A program made the translations under genes and the position numbers. The notes below the pieces were generated by a model. That model saw nothing but the letters and a program-made list of their open reading frames with translations, searched no databases and was not told the origin of the DNA. Positions 34,218 through 46,051 of a stretch of 64,000 bases of DNA are shown here, piece by piece (positions within the stretch are counted from its first letter, which is position 1; each line of letters starts with the position of its first letter). Origin of the DNA: Caenorhabditis remanei (taxonomy: Eukaryota; Nematoda; Chromadorea; Rhabditida; Rhabditidae); NCBI RefSeq assembly GCF_010183535.1, contig NC_071331.1, positions 2,666,001-2,730,000 on the forward strand, in the 5' to 3' direction.

Positions 34218-36088
34218 AATGATTCGAATCTTTTTGGTCGTCCCCACATTTCGAACAAACTTCTTGTACATAACAACGTTCAGAAGCGTAACATACTGAT
34301 TGCAGTTATCTGGTTCAAATTGATATACATCCTTTTGTTGAAACGGCATCAATGTATTGGATGTAGTCGGAGTATTTTTATTATATTTCCTCCATTTCAA
34401 TGTAAAATATATGTATGTGTAGTTGGTTTATTTCATGGCTATCAATAATTCGGGTTCCACATCTTTATGATTCGTTTGTACAAACAATTGACACGGCACA
34501 CTAGCGTAAACCTGTAGTTTTCGCACTACGACACTTGTATAACTAGTAACAAAACAACCAAAGTCATAATGGAAAAAATTATTATGCGGAATACTAGAAA
34601 AACCCCGAGTCTTAGCTCCGTCTCCCCCCAAAGTGTCTGTAGTATTGATCTGCTGAAATAGTGAAAGTTTTGACATGAACAATAACGAGGAATGCTGATT
34701 AAAAAATGTGTAATGCATAGTTGGATGTTGGCGAAAAAATTCCTTGCAAATGAGTTAAAATGGCTAGCGAGGGATACATGATTTATGAAAATTACCAAAT
34801 TGTCCTGTTCTTTTTCTCTGTGTTGCAGCAATGTTTGATTTTTTTTCGGTTGTGTTTATTTTTGAGATAAAATAGTCCTCGCTTTCATAATCTTCCCCAA
34901 ATTATTAGCTGAAATTGAGAGGTTATGAAAAAGCTGCATTGGGTAATTTCATGCGGAAAACTTTGATATCAAAAGGAAAAAATAGTAAAAGATATACTGT
35001 TTCTGCAAGGATGTGAGGCATGCTGAAAATGCATTAATGCATTTTGGATTTAGAAACGTACTGTTGTTCTAAAAAAGAATAGCTTTCTTCTCGTTTACGG
35101 TAATTGGTGGAATTACTAAAAAAAACTGCCTGACACTAAATTCACTTTACGGTTGCAAACCGTTCATTAATCTCTATTCGATAGTTTTTCGTATTTTCGT
35201 CCGTTTCTTGAATACCACAATGGCTACAAACCCAAATTGCGGCGCCCAAAGAAGATTTTGAGCTTTTTTTTAAAACAATCAATTTTGCTGTAGAACTGAA
35301 GACAATCAAAGTTTAAGTGAATTTCAACTGATGTTATAATTTAAAAAATAATATGATATGAAAAAAAAACTGTATAAAAACTGGCATAAGTTTTTTTCCG
35401 TTTCTTTCTTGATGATGTTTGCAAACATGCGATCATCATCAATGTTTAATGAGTACGAATTAAAAGAAAGAATATTGAAACGGTGAAAGAAGTAACTGTT
35501 TCTTGAAGGGGCGTTATTGTAATTACTGAACAGTTGCGTTGATTTCACATCATCTTTCTTTGTGCATTTATTATTTAGAAAATAAGTGTTTCGTGGAAAA
35601 CCAAACATTCAGAAATCTTTTGCAGTTTCTATTTCTCATCCAATATTTTCAACCTTCTGATGTTTTATTCGGTAATTAATATTCGGTAACACAATTCTGA
35701 CAAAAATAACAATCTACAGTTATAAAGTTATGAACGATGGTGTTTACTATACTTTCTCTTTTTTTCTGGTACCAAATAGTTGTTTTTCAACTATCTGGAT
35801 AATGTTTTCTGTTTTTGTTGCACGGTTAATGGAATCATTGGATAGTTCTAAACAAAAATGTTGTTATCAGATTGAGAAAACAGTAGAATTTATGTTTCGG
35901 GGTATCGAAATATACTTTCCGGAAATTTCGTTGAATTCAATGATTTAATAATTTTTTTCATTGTTAATCCCTCTCATTCGAAAAAATTATTCTTTCGAAC
36001 TCCAGAAACCTTTCAGACAAGCTATAATTTCTAGTTTTTCATTTGGTTTGAACTGGGCGTTGTCGGAAGAAAAATCCACAATTTTTGT
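34218..36088. other. No gene recognised
   Basis: AT-rich. The first 60 bp weakly resemble the downstream flank of other LC8-like copies (CTTGTACATAACA). The rest contains only short ORFs without family features, and I see no repeat I can delimit. Confidence 0.4.
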
Positions 36089-36231
36089 ATTAGCACGGCA
36101 CGATTCTTACAACCGCGCTCTACCGAAACCGAAGAAAATTATGTGCGAAATTGAGAGACGCAGAGAAAAAGACGCAATTTAAAAGTGGATTTCGGAGGAG
36201 CGCAGTTCTAAGAATTGTGCCGAGCTATTAG
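36089..36231. mobile_element. Small palindromic element (about 143 bp)
   Basis: TATTAGCACGGCACGATTCT at the left mirrors AGAATTGTGCCGAGCTATTA at the right. The arms continue as CGCGCTCTACCGAAA and TTTCGGAGGAGCGCAG. It has no coding capacity. Confidence 0.6.
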
Positions 36232-36369
36232 TTTATTCTATTTTTTGCGATATAAATTGAAAAAAAAACACTGACCATCAGAAATAAAATTTAAAAAACT
36301 GTTTCCAATATTTTATTAAATTGTTTACAAGATTATCAAATTACTAGTCAAGCATAATTGTAATCAAGT

Positions 36370-36800
36370 GTTGTTATTACTAGAATGCACTGTTTAGGAA
36401 ACGTGGGAATGGAAGGATTCTTCTCTACAAGAAATAAAAAACTTAACTGATTTTAATGTTAATAACTAATCAAATTTTCAGACAAGTTTGTCGAGAGTAC
36501 GAAACAGAAACAATTTGTCAAAATTTCAGTTTAGATATCAAATTTCAATGTTTCATGCCACAGCAAAAAGAATATGCAATCCAGCAGTTTTCATTGTTCT
36601 ACTGATTGTCGAGAACCGTGTATCATCTGTAAGGCTTCCATTTGGACCAATTTTTGACTGACCGATAGCCGACCTACGCAATTTTTTCAGTCTGCATGCG
36701 TCATATTCGACGACATTTTTTGAAAAATAACTCGGCTGAAAACTGAGATTTTTCCAGACGATAATGCCAAAAATGAAATAAACTAGGAGTAATTTGAACA
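36370..36800 (-). repeat. Inverted copy of the 37.9-38.5 kb repeat block
   Basis: This is the reverse complement of parts of 38,080-38,480 and of 42,430-42,690 (for example CCCACGTTTCCTAAACA and GAAATGTGATTAGTTATTA in those copies). It gives a large inverted-repeat relationship across 36-38.5 kb. No gene is seen. Confidence 0.55.
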
Positions 36801-37084
36801 TAATTATTCTAATTCCGTGAAACGCAAAAAAAAGTTTTTTCGTGTACTTTGTTACTGTCGTTAATATGTAGCTAGAAAATAGTTATCTGTTATTGATACT
36901 GAATTTGTGTAATGGAAACAGTCACGGTCAACGGCATGCTGGTTCAGATAGTTTCATTGAAAATGCCTACACTTTTATCAATTATGTATTTGACTTATTA
37001 GCATATGTACTGTTTCTAAGTGCTGACAAATATATGAAAGGGGTGAATACATTTCTCTAGCATTTTGTACCACAATGAAAACGA

Positions 37085-38500
37085 AAAATGCTTCGACTGA
37101 TTGAAGGTATAGTATCGGAATAAAAAGATCCGAAACCAGCCCTTAAAATGTCTGTAATTTTCCGATTTTGGAATCTCCTAGACTTTAATGAAAAACTCAT
37201 GATTCAGTTTAAAAAAATTCGTGAGAATAGTACCACCGATTCGTTGGTAAATATGAAATATCATCACCGATTCGTTGTGAATTCTGAAATATCATATTGG
37301 AGAAACAGTAAGAGAATATTTAGAACTTTCTAGTTTCCGCTTTCTCCATAGCCATTTCTAATAGTAAGTGGAGACTAAAAAAAGATACTAAACGCGTGTA
37401 TTAGAATATAGAATACACAAACTATTTTCGAAAAGTTATTTTGAGAACACGTAATTAATTGCGAAGATTCTTCTCATTTGCAACGTGTCACAAATGCCAA
37501 ATGCGAACATTGAGCAACACGTTGCCATGTACATGTCCTTTATTGTTTTCCTGAAACACTGGTTGTTGAAATGCTGCTTCCTGACGTGATTCTGTTTCTG
37601 GAACGTTGAAAAAAACATTGGAATGAGGATTTTCTTCAATATATCATACAAAAAACAAATTCATTCAAGTGTCTTCAAGTCTACACATGTTATTTGAGGG
37701 TGTGGGTATGCCTTTAAAATACGAAAGACAGAGCGCATCGGTTGAAATCAATGATGTTGACTAGGTATTGAAAAAAATGTGGTGTTCTTGGTTGTGAGTA
37801 TGTTCAAGTCAAGTCAATAATTTTGCAGTTTCACGAATGACTCTTCTCATTTTGTTGTTTCGTTAACACCAGTCATCATTCGCAATCGAGAAACATTGTC
37901 AATTATGGAATGAATATATTGTTATCAAGCTTCAATATGAAAAAAATTGACGAATTTCGAGTGAATTTTGAAAATCGAAATACTAAACCTATGCTCATTG
38001 AAAATCGTGATATGACCCCAAAGGGAAAATATCCGTTTCCACCGATTTCTTTTTCAAAAATTGTCGTCGAATATGGCGCATGCAGACAGAAAAATTGATC
38101 GATCAGATCAGTCAATAATTGGACCGAATTGGGAGCCTCACATATGAGACACGGTTATTCGATGAACATCTGACGTTGAGATGAAAAGTGTATGAAAAGT
38201 GTAAACAAATCGTCGGAACTAGAACTCAGTACACATAAATAAGATAAATGGAATATGTTCAGTGAAAATATTTGGTTTGCAAATTCTTTTTGTTGTGGCG
38301 TGAAAATCTGATTTTTGAACTAAAATTTTGACATAATGTTTCTGTTTCGTACTCCTGACAAACTTCTCTGGAAATGTGATTAGTTATTAACAGACATTTT
38401 TTTAACGCCTCTAAACCAGTACAATTTTTGTTTCTAGGAGAGAGGAATCCTTCCATTCCCACGTTTCCTAAACATTACATTCGTAGTAGTGGATGACGTA
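37085..38500. repeat. Segmental duplication, left copy (partner 41,370-42,690)
   Basis: Blocks shared in the same order with 41,370-42,690 include TATCGGAATAAAAAG, TAGTAAGTGGAGACTAA, CATGTACATGTCCTTT, TTCCTGAAACACTGGTTG and ATATTGTTATCAAGCTTC. Identity is moderate with many gaps. It is non-coding as far as I can tell. Confidence 0.6.
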
Positions 38501-38642
38501 CTATGTTGATGATGTTGTAAGCAGATTTATGAAAAACTGAAAACAGTTTAAAAATTCTGAAGTTCAGTTTTTTTCCAACTTATGTCGCAAAATCATAGAA
38601 TATCCCACGAAAATTAGTTGGAAAAAAGCGAGGAAACGAGGA

Positions 38643-38850
38643 AATGAGAAATAATTTTGTCCGAGAGGACTACACGACTGCACGGAATAAGACGCACTCT
38701 CCGAGTCGATCGAGCATCGATCAACAGACCATGTTCACCCGAAAAAAGTCGACCATCTCCGATTTGCCAATCCTTTCGGTCAAAGATAGTACCAAGTGTT
38801 CTTAGCAAATTGGGGTACTTTTTGGCCAGGTCCGTCACCTGGGTACCTAG
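38643..38850 (-). CDS. Exon-like fragment of unrecognised protein
   Basis: On the minus strand a good acceptor (TTTTTCTAG, ending at 38,851) is followed by an open frame of about 69 codons to a TAA. It contains text such as VTDLAKKYPNLLRTLG and WQIGDGRLFSGEHGLL. The codon use (GAC CTG GCC AAA AAG TAC CCC) is less AT-driven than its surroundings, which suggests real coding descent. I do not recognise the family and find no matching upstream exon. It could be the last exon of a captured host gene or part of an unknown transposon. Confidence 0.3.
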
Positions 38851-38859
38851 AAAAATCAA

Positions 38860-39583
38860 AAAATCGATATTTTTCGAAAATTTTTCCTGAAGTAGTTAGG
38901 TATGAAATCTCAACTGGAAATTGTTGTAAACACTATTTTAAGCATTTTTTGTGTTTAGAACAAAATTCCAGCTCAACACCTTCATAGTGAAAATTTTGAA
39001 AATTTATGAAATTTTCGGGTTTTTTTCATGAAATCGTTTTTATCTCGGCAGGGACACGAGAAGACGGGATTTTTTATTTCAAATTCAGAATCTACATAAA
39101 ATTTGGTATTGGATCCATGTTGTCCCTACTGTATCTCTTTCTCCAAAGAAAGATTTTTGGGGAAGAATGGGAAAAACTGCGATTTCAATTTTCAAGTCCT
39201 TCCAGTAAATTATTTTTGATGTTTTAAAATAATGGTTTTTTGAAGTTTTTCATTCAATCATACCATTTTTATTCAGTTCCGGTACAATTTTCGATCAAAC
39301 TAACAAAAAAAATTTCGAAAAAATTGAATTTTTTGATTTCTGAAAATTTTCTCCCGAATTGAATCATTCCGACTGAAATGTTAAGGATAGCATTATAAAA
39401 TCAGGAGAATATAACTGGAATATTCTTAAGATTTATAAAAAACTTGATTCCCACTGTCGGGTCACCTGCTACCTACGCGTTCATGGTGAAATTCAGCGAA
39501 ATTTTCAACTTGGGAAGTTGGTGCAACGGTACTTCATACTTGCAACGTTATTTGACAGGGAATTGCGATGAATATGACAGAAA
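38860..39583. other. No gene recognised
   Basis: AT-rich DNA between the exon-like fragment and a Helitron. I see poly-A/T runs only. Confidence 0.35.
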
Positions 39584-41155
39584 CCAGTCGGTTTACGTCG
39601 CCTAACGGCGACTCAACCTCCTTCCCTACACCACCCTTTTCAGTTTTACAGCGCCTGCGGCGCTTCTTAGCTGAGCAGCCCGTTCCGACAAAGCACAATT
39701 GTAAAACCTCTCATTTTTAAACCATAATTCTAAAAAATTTCCCAACTACTTTTTTTATCCAGATGGAATTTAGAATTTAGAATGAACGGATTTTGAATTT
39801 ACCAATCTGAGCTTTCTTCGTATGTTATCCTTGTTTCAAAATAATCTTACAGAAGAACTGGAACTTGATCACTCTTCTTTTTGCTACCTCAAACAGCGAG
39901 TGATCATTCCGATATCAATTTTTAATTTTTTGACTGATCGGTGGCGATGCCTCCTCCCTCCCCACAGTAACAACAAATAAAACAATTAGTTATAACAAAC
40001 CCATACGTTCGCTGAAAACGATCAGGAGAGATCTAATGGCAAACTCGAGTCTTAGGATACGTAACAGAGGAAAAAAGTTTTCTCCAGTTCCTTTCTCTTA
40101 TACTTCTATATCACAACTTCTTTTTTCGATCCTGAAGGAGTATGGATTTTAGAATGAGTGGCTTTTTACTTTACCTTTACCGGAACTATCTTCACTGAAA
40201 CTATTTCACAATACTCCTACAGATAAACTGGAACTTGATAATTCTTCCTTCCACCGCCTTCTTTCCCAACGGGTAGCAGGTATGGCGGGAAAAAAGTGGT
40301 CTTCCCTCACTAAAAAGCGAGTGGTCATTCAGATCTAAAATTTTAATTTTTGACTTATCGGTGACGAAGCCGTTTCCCTCCTCTGAATATGGCAGACAAA
40401 TACCCTGTTTTAATAAACTCTCATCCTAGAATTCATTACTTTTTTGAAGGTAGCCGAGCTTTGACAAAGTCCCTTATTCACAAATCACCATCACTTCTTG
40501 AGCAGTGTTCTTCCATTTATTTGCCTCTTCATCAGTATATGGCACCCAAAGTACTGCTTTTCAAAGTTCTTTACTGATCGGCGGCAAAGCCGCCTCCCTC
40601 CCCCGCGAAGCTGCGGAAGAAATTCTTATTGTTAACTGGTATCAATGTGAATAGTGCCAAAAAACGGTACCTATTTAACCCTTTTGATCTCGACTGTAAC
40701 GAAGTTATTTACAACTTTCATATACTGGCTGTCTATGTTCTTATCAAAATAAAAAACCAAAAAACTTTTCCAACCTGGCGGGAACGAACTCATCACCCCA
40801 TGCGTGAGAGTCATCTGCGTAGACCGCAACACCAAATACGCGCGGCCGGGGCGCTCTCGAGAGTGCAGTTAAGAAACACTGAGTCAGTAGTATCAGGTTG
40901 ATAATTTGAGCCTTCTACCACCCTGTCGGGACACACCTTTTCTCATTTTCTCAACGCCATTTACCGTTGAAATCGGTATCGTCTCCAGAAGACGTCAAAT
41001 TTGACATTTTTGAAAAAAGAAAAGTTCGGGCATTATCAGGGACAAATTTCCAAGCGACCTGCCTAAGTTTCATTACAAACGGTTCAGTACAGAGGGCGCT
41101 AGAGTCGGCGACATACGGACTTACAAACAGATCTGTTGAATATTATTAGTAAAGA
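39584..41155 (-). mobile_element. Non-autonomous Helitron (copy A)
   Basis: On the minus strand the 5' end is TCTTTACTAATAATATTC (41,155 downward). The 3' end is a GTCGCC-GTTA-GGCGAC hairpin, 9 nt, then CTGG (39,584), fitting the Helitron pattern of 5' TC, hairpin and CTRR. It sits between A and T with no target duplication. Internal words shared with copy B include GCGCCTGCGGCGCTTCTTAG and CTGATCGGCGGCAAAGCCGC. No Rep/helicase ORF is present, so it depends on a helper. A 62-codon and a 90-codon ORF inside are not conserved in copy B. Confidence 0.8.
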
Positions 41156-41369
41156 TAGTGAAAAAACTGCAAAAATTGATAGATTCAGCAAGATTTACGA
41201 AAAAAAACTTTAAAATTTTGAAACAGGCAGAAAAAAAGTCTTAATAGCACAGAATAGTTTTTACACAAGCGCCTAATTGAAGACGCTAATAGTAAGTTTC
41301 AGTTATGTCCAATTTTTTAGCCTTCCAGCTTGAATAAACTAGTGTTTTTCAGACAATTATTAATGCATT

Positions 41370-42690
41370 GACTGCTTGAAGGAAAAGTATTGGAATAAAA
41401 AAGTTTCGTGCCCTAATATGTTCACGGGTCCAAAACCCTCTGTTGAAATTATTGTAATTTCAGTCTTTGAAAGCTCCTTAATATTTGATGATTTTGCAGG
41501 ATACTTGTTTTTTTTTCTGTTTTTGGACACTTGCTCTATCCTTGCTTATTTTTCAAATTTTATGGATCTCCAAAGTTGCCTATTGTCTCTTATCAGGTTT
41601 TTCTCCATAGCTGTTTTTGAGTGGAGACTAAATAAGGATACTAAAAACGTGTGTTAGAATACATAAATTATTTTTGAAAACATATTTTGAGAACTCGTAA
41701 TTATTTGCCAAGATTCGTTTTATTTGAAACGTGTCACAAGTGTAGACATGCATCATTGAGCAATACGTTTCCATGTACATGTCCTTTGTTGTCTTCCTGA
41801 AACACTAGTTGTTGAAATGTTGCTTACTGACGTGTTTTTTAATTTCTGTTTCTGGAACTTTTTAAAATGGTTTTCATCATAGCTTCATCAGTATTAATCA
41901 CATCGACGAAGCTTTTATACCACTAGAAAGCCCGTATTTTTCTCTATCGATAAAGACTGATTTCTAAAAATTATATTCAAAAATAAAATGTTAGTTGTGA
42001 GTATTTCCAAGTTGAATCAATAATTTTGCTGTTTCACGAATGAGTCATTGCATTTTGTTGTTCCGTTTGAAGCAGTTTTCTTCGGATTGACTGTCTAAGT
42101 GAGTTAATTTCATCTGATTTTCATTGTTGGCTATGAACGAATATATTGTTATCAAGCTTCTGAATCAGTGTTTCTTCTAGAAACTAGTATCAAATTAGAG
42201 AGTAACACCATAAAGAGGAAATTTGATACTAAATATGAGAAGGATTGAACTATTTTCGTGAACGATCATCTTATCTTGCTGCATATCGACCGACCGATCC
42301 AACGAGGTCAGTTCGTGAAGTGTTTGCGTATTTATCGGCGCAAGTTCAAATTTATTTAAAAAATTTTAAAAAATTTTAGAAATTTCCGAAATTCAAATGT
42401 GCGTTGACAATTCAAAAATTGTCGTCGAGTATGGCGCGTATAGTTTCGAAAAAAAAGAACAGTGTTAACAGTTGGTTTGCATATTCTTTCAACGGTGGCG
42501 TGAAAAATCAAAATCTGATTTCTGAATTGTAATTTTGATATTATGTTTCTGTTTCAAACTTCCGATAAAGTTCTCTGGAAATGTGATTAGTTATTAGTTT
42601 ATAATTTTTGTTCACATCAGTACAATTTTTCGTTTTTGGGAGAGAAGAGCCTTTCCATTCCCACGTTGCCTAAACATTGTGTTCTAGTAA
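41370..42690. repeat. Segmental duplication, right copy (partner 37,085-38,500)
   Basis: Gapped similarity to 37,085-38,500 in the same orientation. Its right part (42,280-42,480) also matches 33,330-33,480 in inverse orientation (ATATCGACCGACCGATCC, GTCGTCGAGTATGGCGCG). No gene is seen. Confidence 0.55.
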
Positions 42691-42699
42691 TAACAAAAG

Positions 42700-44617
42700 T
42701 GGAAAACATTTGGCTCGAATAGTATTTTGATGATTTTGTAAGGATATTTATGAAATATTGGAAACAGTTAAAAAAATCTAATGTTCATTTCCATGTTGGT
42801 TTGACGTTTAGTGTTTCGAACAGTTATTTAAGGAGAGTGGTATTAAAAATTTATTTTTTGTATAAATAATCTGAAAGACCCAGAAATACTTAATGTGCTA
42901 CACGAGTGTTGCTTTGCTGTTCTGTACTTTATGATGCACAGATTCAATATTGTGACAGCAGAAGGGTTACTGAATGGAAACTTGTCTTGAATATACATAC
43001 TCGAATTTCGAAACCGCAATTGCGTACCTCGTCTAGTTCCATCTAGTCCATGTCGTTGCATAGCCTCTCTAATAAGTTGCTTCAGAGCACTACAATTTTC
43101 AGATTCCTCAAATTAAACTATGAACACAGGCCGATTAGCAGATGCCTATCTCAAAGAGTGTTATTACATCTCATTCCCATACTCTTCTGTCCCACCTGCC
43201 ACTAATCTCTCTGAGAAATCAGACAGATGGACATTTAAAAAGAGCACTAGCCTACGCTCCGCCTCTACAGTCACAGTGGTCTCTGGGGGAGTACAATTAT
43301 CATACGTCCAACATTACTCCGTGGTAGATAAATCGTTATTTTCTTTTTCTCTTGTTTTATTTAGTTTACCCGTAATTATACTGCCGCCCATGGTCCCCTT
43401 CAAGAACAAAATATTTGAAAATTTGAATCTTAAGTCGATTAGAATCAATCTAAACAAATTTTGTACTATTTCTATTTTGAGGTAAAGTAAAATTCAATGT
43501 GTACGGTTGGCACCGTGTGCTCTTCCAAACTTGTCTTTAGAGTCGCTTGAGTTCCTAGACTCACCACTCGCACGTCACTGTGTTACCGCGTTGACCTACG
43601 GGCACGCGCGCATTTCTCATCGCTATGTCGGCCAATTTCGCTTTTGAAATAGAGAAATTCGAAACTCTTGGGCGCGTGATTTTTACCTCTGGCTTTGAGC
43701 TTTTCTTCCAGTTTTTATAGTTTTATCGTTTTTTAGTGGATTTTTAGCCGGTTGGCTCGGAATAAATGGGTTATTCCTCAAAAAGCGGCGTTTTGTTTGG
43801 TTTTAGCGCGTTTCAGGTTCTAGTGTGTGTTAAAAGTGGTTTTGAAGTATTTTTATCTTAAAAATTCGCAGTTTCTCTCGTGTTTTGTGTGTTTCTTGTT
43901 GTTTTAGCTCGTAATTACTACTAATTCTTCGTGAATTTGGAGTAGTCATTGACTATAGTTTTCATGTGAGATTCTCTAGTCTTTTTTTCGTTTTCCAGTA
44001 GCTTTTCACATCAAGACAGTAACTGTACCACTACCTCTTCATAACCCTTTATACTTTCACACATCAGTAATTTGAAATGAACTTTTCGAGCAGAAAAACT
44101 TTCCAAAATACTGACATTTCTTCATTTTCCCACAGTTCTTGGGAATTCATTCCACAAATACTCCCACTTGTCACTATCTCTATGGGAAATCAAATAGACG
44201 ACGGCAAACAGGTCACGACCCCCAGAATTGCTTAATTACTGTCTTATTTTTTTTGAAAAATTACTGTTCCCTGACCCCTATTATTGATTTTTACTGCGGT
44301 AGTTCAGGTAAATAGCAGATGTCTTATCTGATGAAGATATGTCAACTAATTCACACATTGTCTCTTTCGGTGTATTGTTTGGTACGTTTTTCTTCACATA
44401 ATACAGCCTGCCACCTTATCTTCTTGGGAGATCTTACTGGACGCATCCAATAGGCTCCGCCCTCTGCGCACAGCTGTTAGTTGGCCAGTCTTCAGTCATT
44501 CTCCCATCATTCTGGTCTTCGAGGAGGCCTTCAAAGTTTCTTCCCGTTTTATTCTATTGCTTATAGTTTCCTACAATACGTTATAACACTTACTTTAAAT
44601 TAAACTATTTCTTTCAG
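42700..44617. other. Less AT-rich stretch with exon-like pieces, no assigned gene
   Basis: On the minus strand near 43,025-43,110 an open stretch reading CSALKQLIREAMQRHGLDG ends at a GTACGC donor and may be an isolated exon. From 43,500 to 44,600 base composition rises (for example TACGGGCACGCGCGCATTTC near 43,598) as in nematode promoter regions. I cannot assemble a gene from it. Confidence 0.3.
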
Positions 44618-44755
44618 AACCTCGTCCCAGCATCTCCTAGAAGCTGCAGTAAACACGGCCTACGAAACTACAAATGGATGAGTGGAAGCCTGCAGAGACA
44701 AGGACGGATCGACGAATGCCCCGACGGAGAGAGATGTCTACCTCGCAAAGGAAAA
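44618..44755 (+). CDS. Possible exon immediately upstream of the tandem array
   Basis: A consensus acceptor (ATTTCTTTCAG, ending 44,617) and a GTAGGT donor at 44,756 bracket about 138 bp of GC-richer sequence, open in one frame throughout. It also contains an ATG at 44,674 opening a very basic 29-codon frame (DEWKPAETRTDRRMPRRREM) that ends in TAA at 44,761-44,763 if unspliced. The next feature downstream is the tRNA-like array, which would then lie in an intron. No homology is recognised. Confidence 0.3.
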
Positions 44756-44836
44756 GTAGGTAAACTTTTCAAAAAGCGGGTTAATTTTTATACTATTGAC
44801 TTCCCCCACCATTCTTATCTGTGTCGGTTCCGGTTA

Positions 44837-44930
44837 GACTGATCGAGCATGGCGCTGTAATAGTCTATACTTATCCGGGCTGAGGTTTTCTTCAGTAGAC
44901 GCGGGTTTGAATCCTCCCGGGTTAGAAATG
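44837..44930 (+). ncRNA. tRNA-like monomer (first of about 18)
   Basis: The segment from GACTGATCGAGC to CCTCCCGGGTTAG aligns by eye with a tRNA-Leu-like order. TCGAGCATGGCGCTG recalls the D-arm text CCGAGC...GGCGCTG. A hairpin fills the variable-arm position. GCGGGTTTGAATCCTCC resembles a T-arm. The T-stem has a mismatch, no clean 7-bp acceptor stem forms, and no obvious anticodon arm is seen. I call it a tRNA-derived sequence with intact internal promoter-like boxes, not a tRNA gene. No T-run terminator follows directly. Confidence 0.45.
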
Positions 44931-45509
44931 AAAAAATTATAATGGAAATTCCCAAAAACGGGATAATTTTGAATTAAATCTTTTAAAAACGGGATAATTT
45001 TTATATTATTGACTTCCCCCACCATTCTTATCTGTGTCGGTTCTGGTTAGACTGATCGAGCATGGCGCTGTAACAGTCTATACTTATCCGGGCTGAGGTT
45101 TTCTTCAGTAGACGCGGGTTTGAATCCTCCCGGGTTAGAAATGAAAAAATTATAATGGAAATTCCCAAAAACGGGATAATTTTGAATTAAATCTTTTAAA
45201 AACGGGATAATTTTTATATTATTGACTTCCCCCACCATTCTTATCTGTGTCGGTTCCGGTTAGACTGATCGAGCATGGCGCTGTAATAGTCTATACTTAT
45301 CCGGGCTGAGGTTTTCTTCAGTAGACGCGGGTTTGAATCCTCCCGGGTTAGAAATGAAAAAATTATAATGGAAATTCCCAAAAACGGGATAATTTTGAAT
45401 TAAATCTTTTAAAAACGGGATAATTTTTATATTATTGACTTCCCCAACCATTCTTATCTGTGTTGGTTCCGGTTAGACTGATCGAGCATGGCGCTGTAAT
45501 AGTCTATAC

Positions 45510-46051
45510 CAGAGCTGTGCGGAATTCCTTCCTTCGACTTCCTTCTTCCTTCTTCCGGGCTTTTTTCACTTTTTTATTCCTTCTTCCTTCTTCCCTTTTG
45601 AAAAATTTACTTCCTTCTTCCTTCTTCCCTCTTCCTTTTCAAACATTTTACTTCCTTCTTCCTTGTTCCTTCTTCTGTTGAAAAGTTTACTAAAATTTTG
45701 TAATTTTCGACGGCGGAATTTTGGTGGTTTTTGACGGAATTTTATAGGAAACAACATCAAAATTCGTTTTCAGAGATGACTAGAAAAAAGTTTCCTCAAA
45801 TCTGTCATTTTCAAAATTAACTTCCGATTTCCCGGTTCGGAACCCAACTTCTTTCTTCCTTCCTTCTTCCTTACTTCTTCCTTCCTTCTTCCTTCTTCCG
45901 GGCTTTTTTCACTTTTTTCTTCCTTCTTCCTTCTTCCCTTTTGAAAAAGTTATTTCCTTCTTCCTTCTTCCTTCTTCCTTTTTGAAAATTTCACTTCCTT
46001 CTTCCTTCTTCCTTCTTCCTTTTCAAAAAATTTTACTTCCGCACAGCTCTG
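45510..46051. mobile_element. hAT-type CT-rich element inside the array
   Basis: The ends are CAGAGCTGTGCGGAA and TTCCGCACAGCTCTG, with an exact 8-bp duplication GTCTATAC (45,502-45,509 and 46,052-46,059). Removing the element and one duplication restores the 213-bp period exactly (763 = 213 + 550). The interior is CTTCCTTCTTCC repeats, complementary in style to the element at 3,880. It is non-coding. Confidence 0.9.

Noticed and set aside
43120..43485. 121-codon plus-strand ORF
   Set aside because: No recognisable motif, poor codon pattern toward its end and no splice context. It is kept only as a note on the region.
44837..44930. Functional tRNA-Leu or tRNA-Ser gene
   Set aside because: No 7-bp acceptor stem or anticodon arm can be drawn and the T-stem has a mismatch. 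It was kept only as a tRNA-like sequence.
45510..46051. Coding repeats (KEEGRRKKE ORFs)
   Set aside because: They derive from the CTTCCTTCTTCC interior of a hAT element, which has low complexity.
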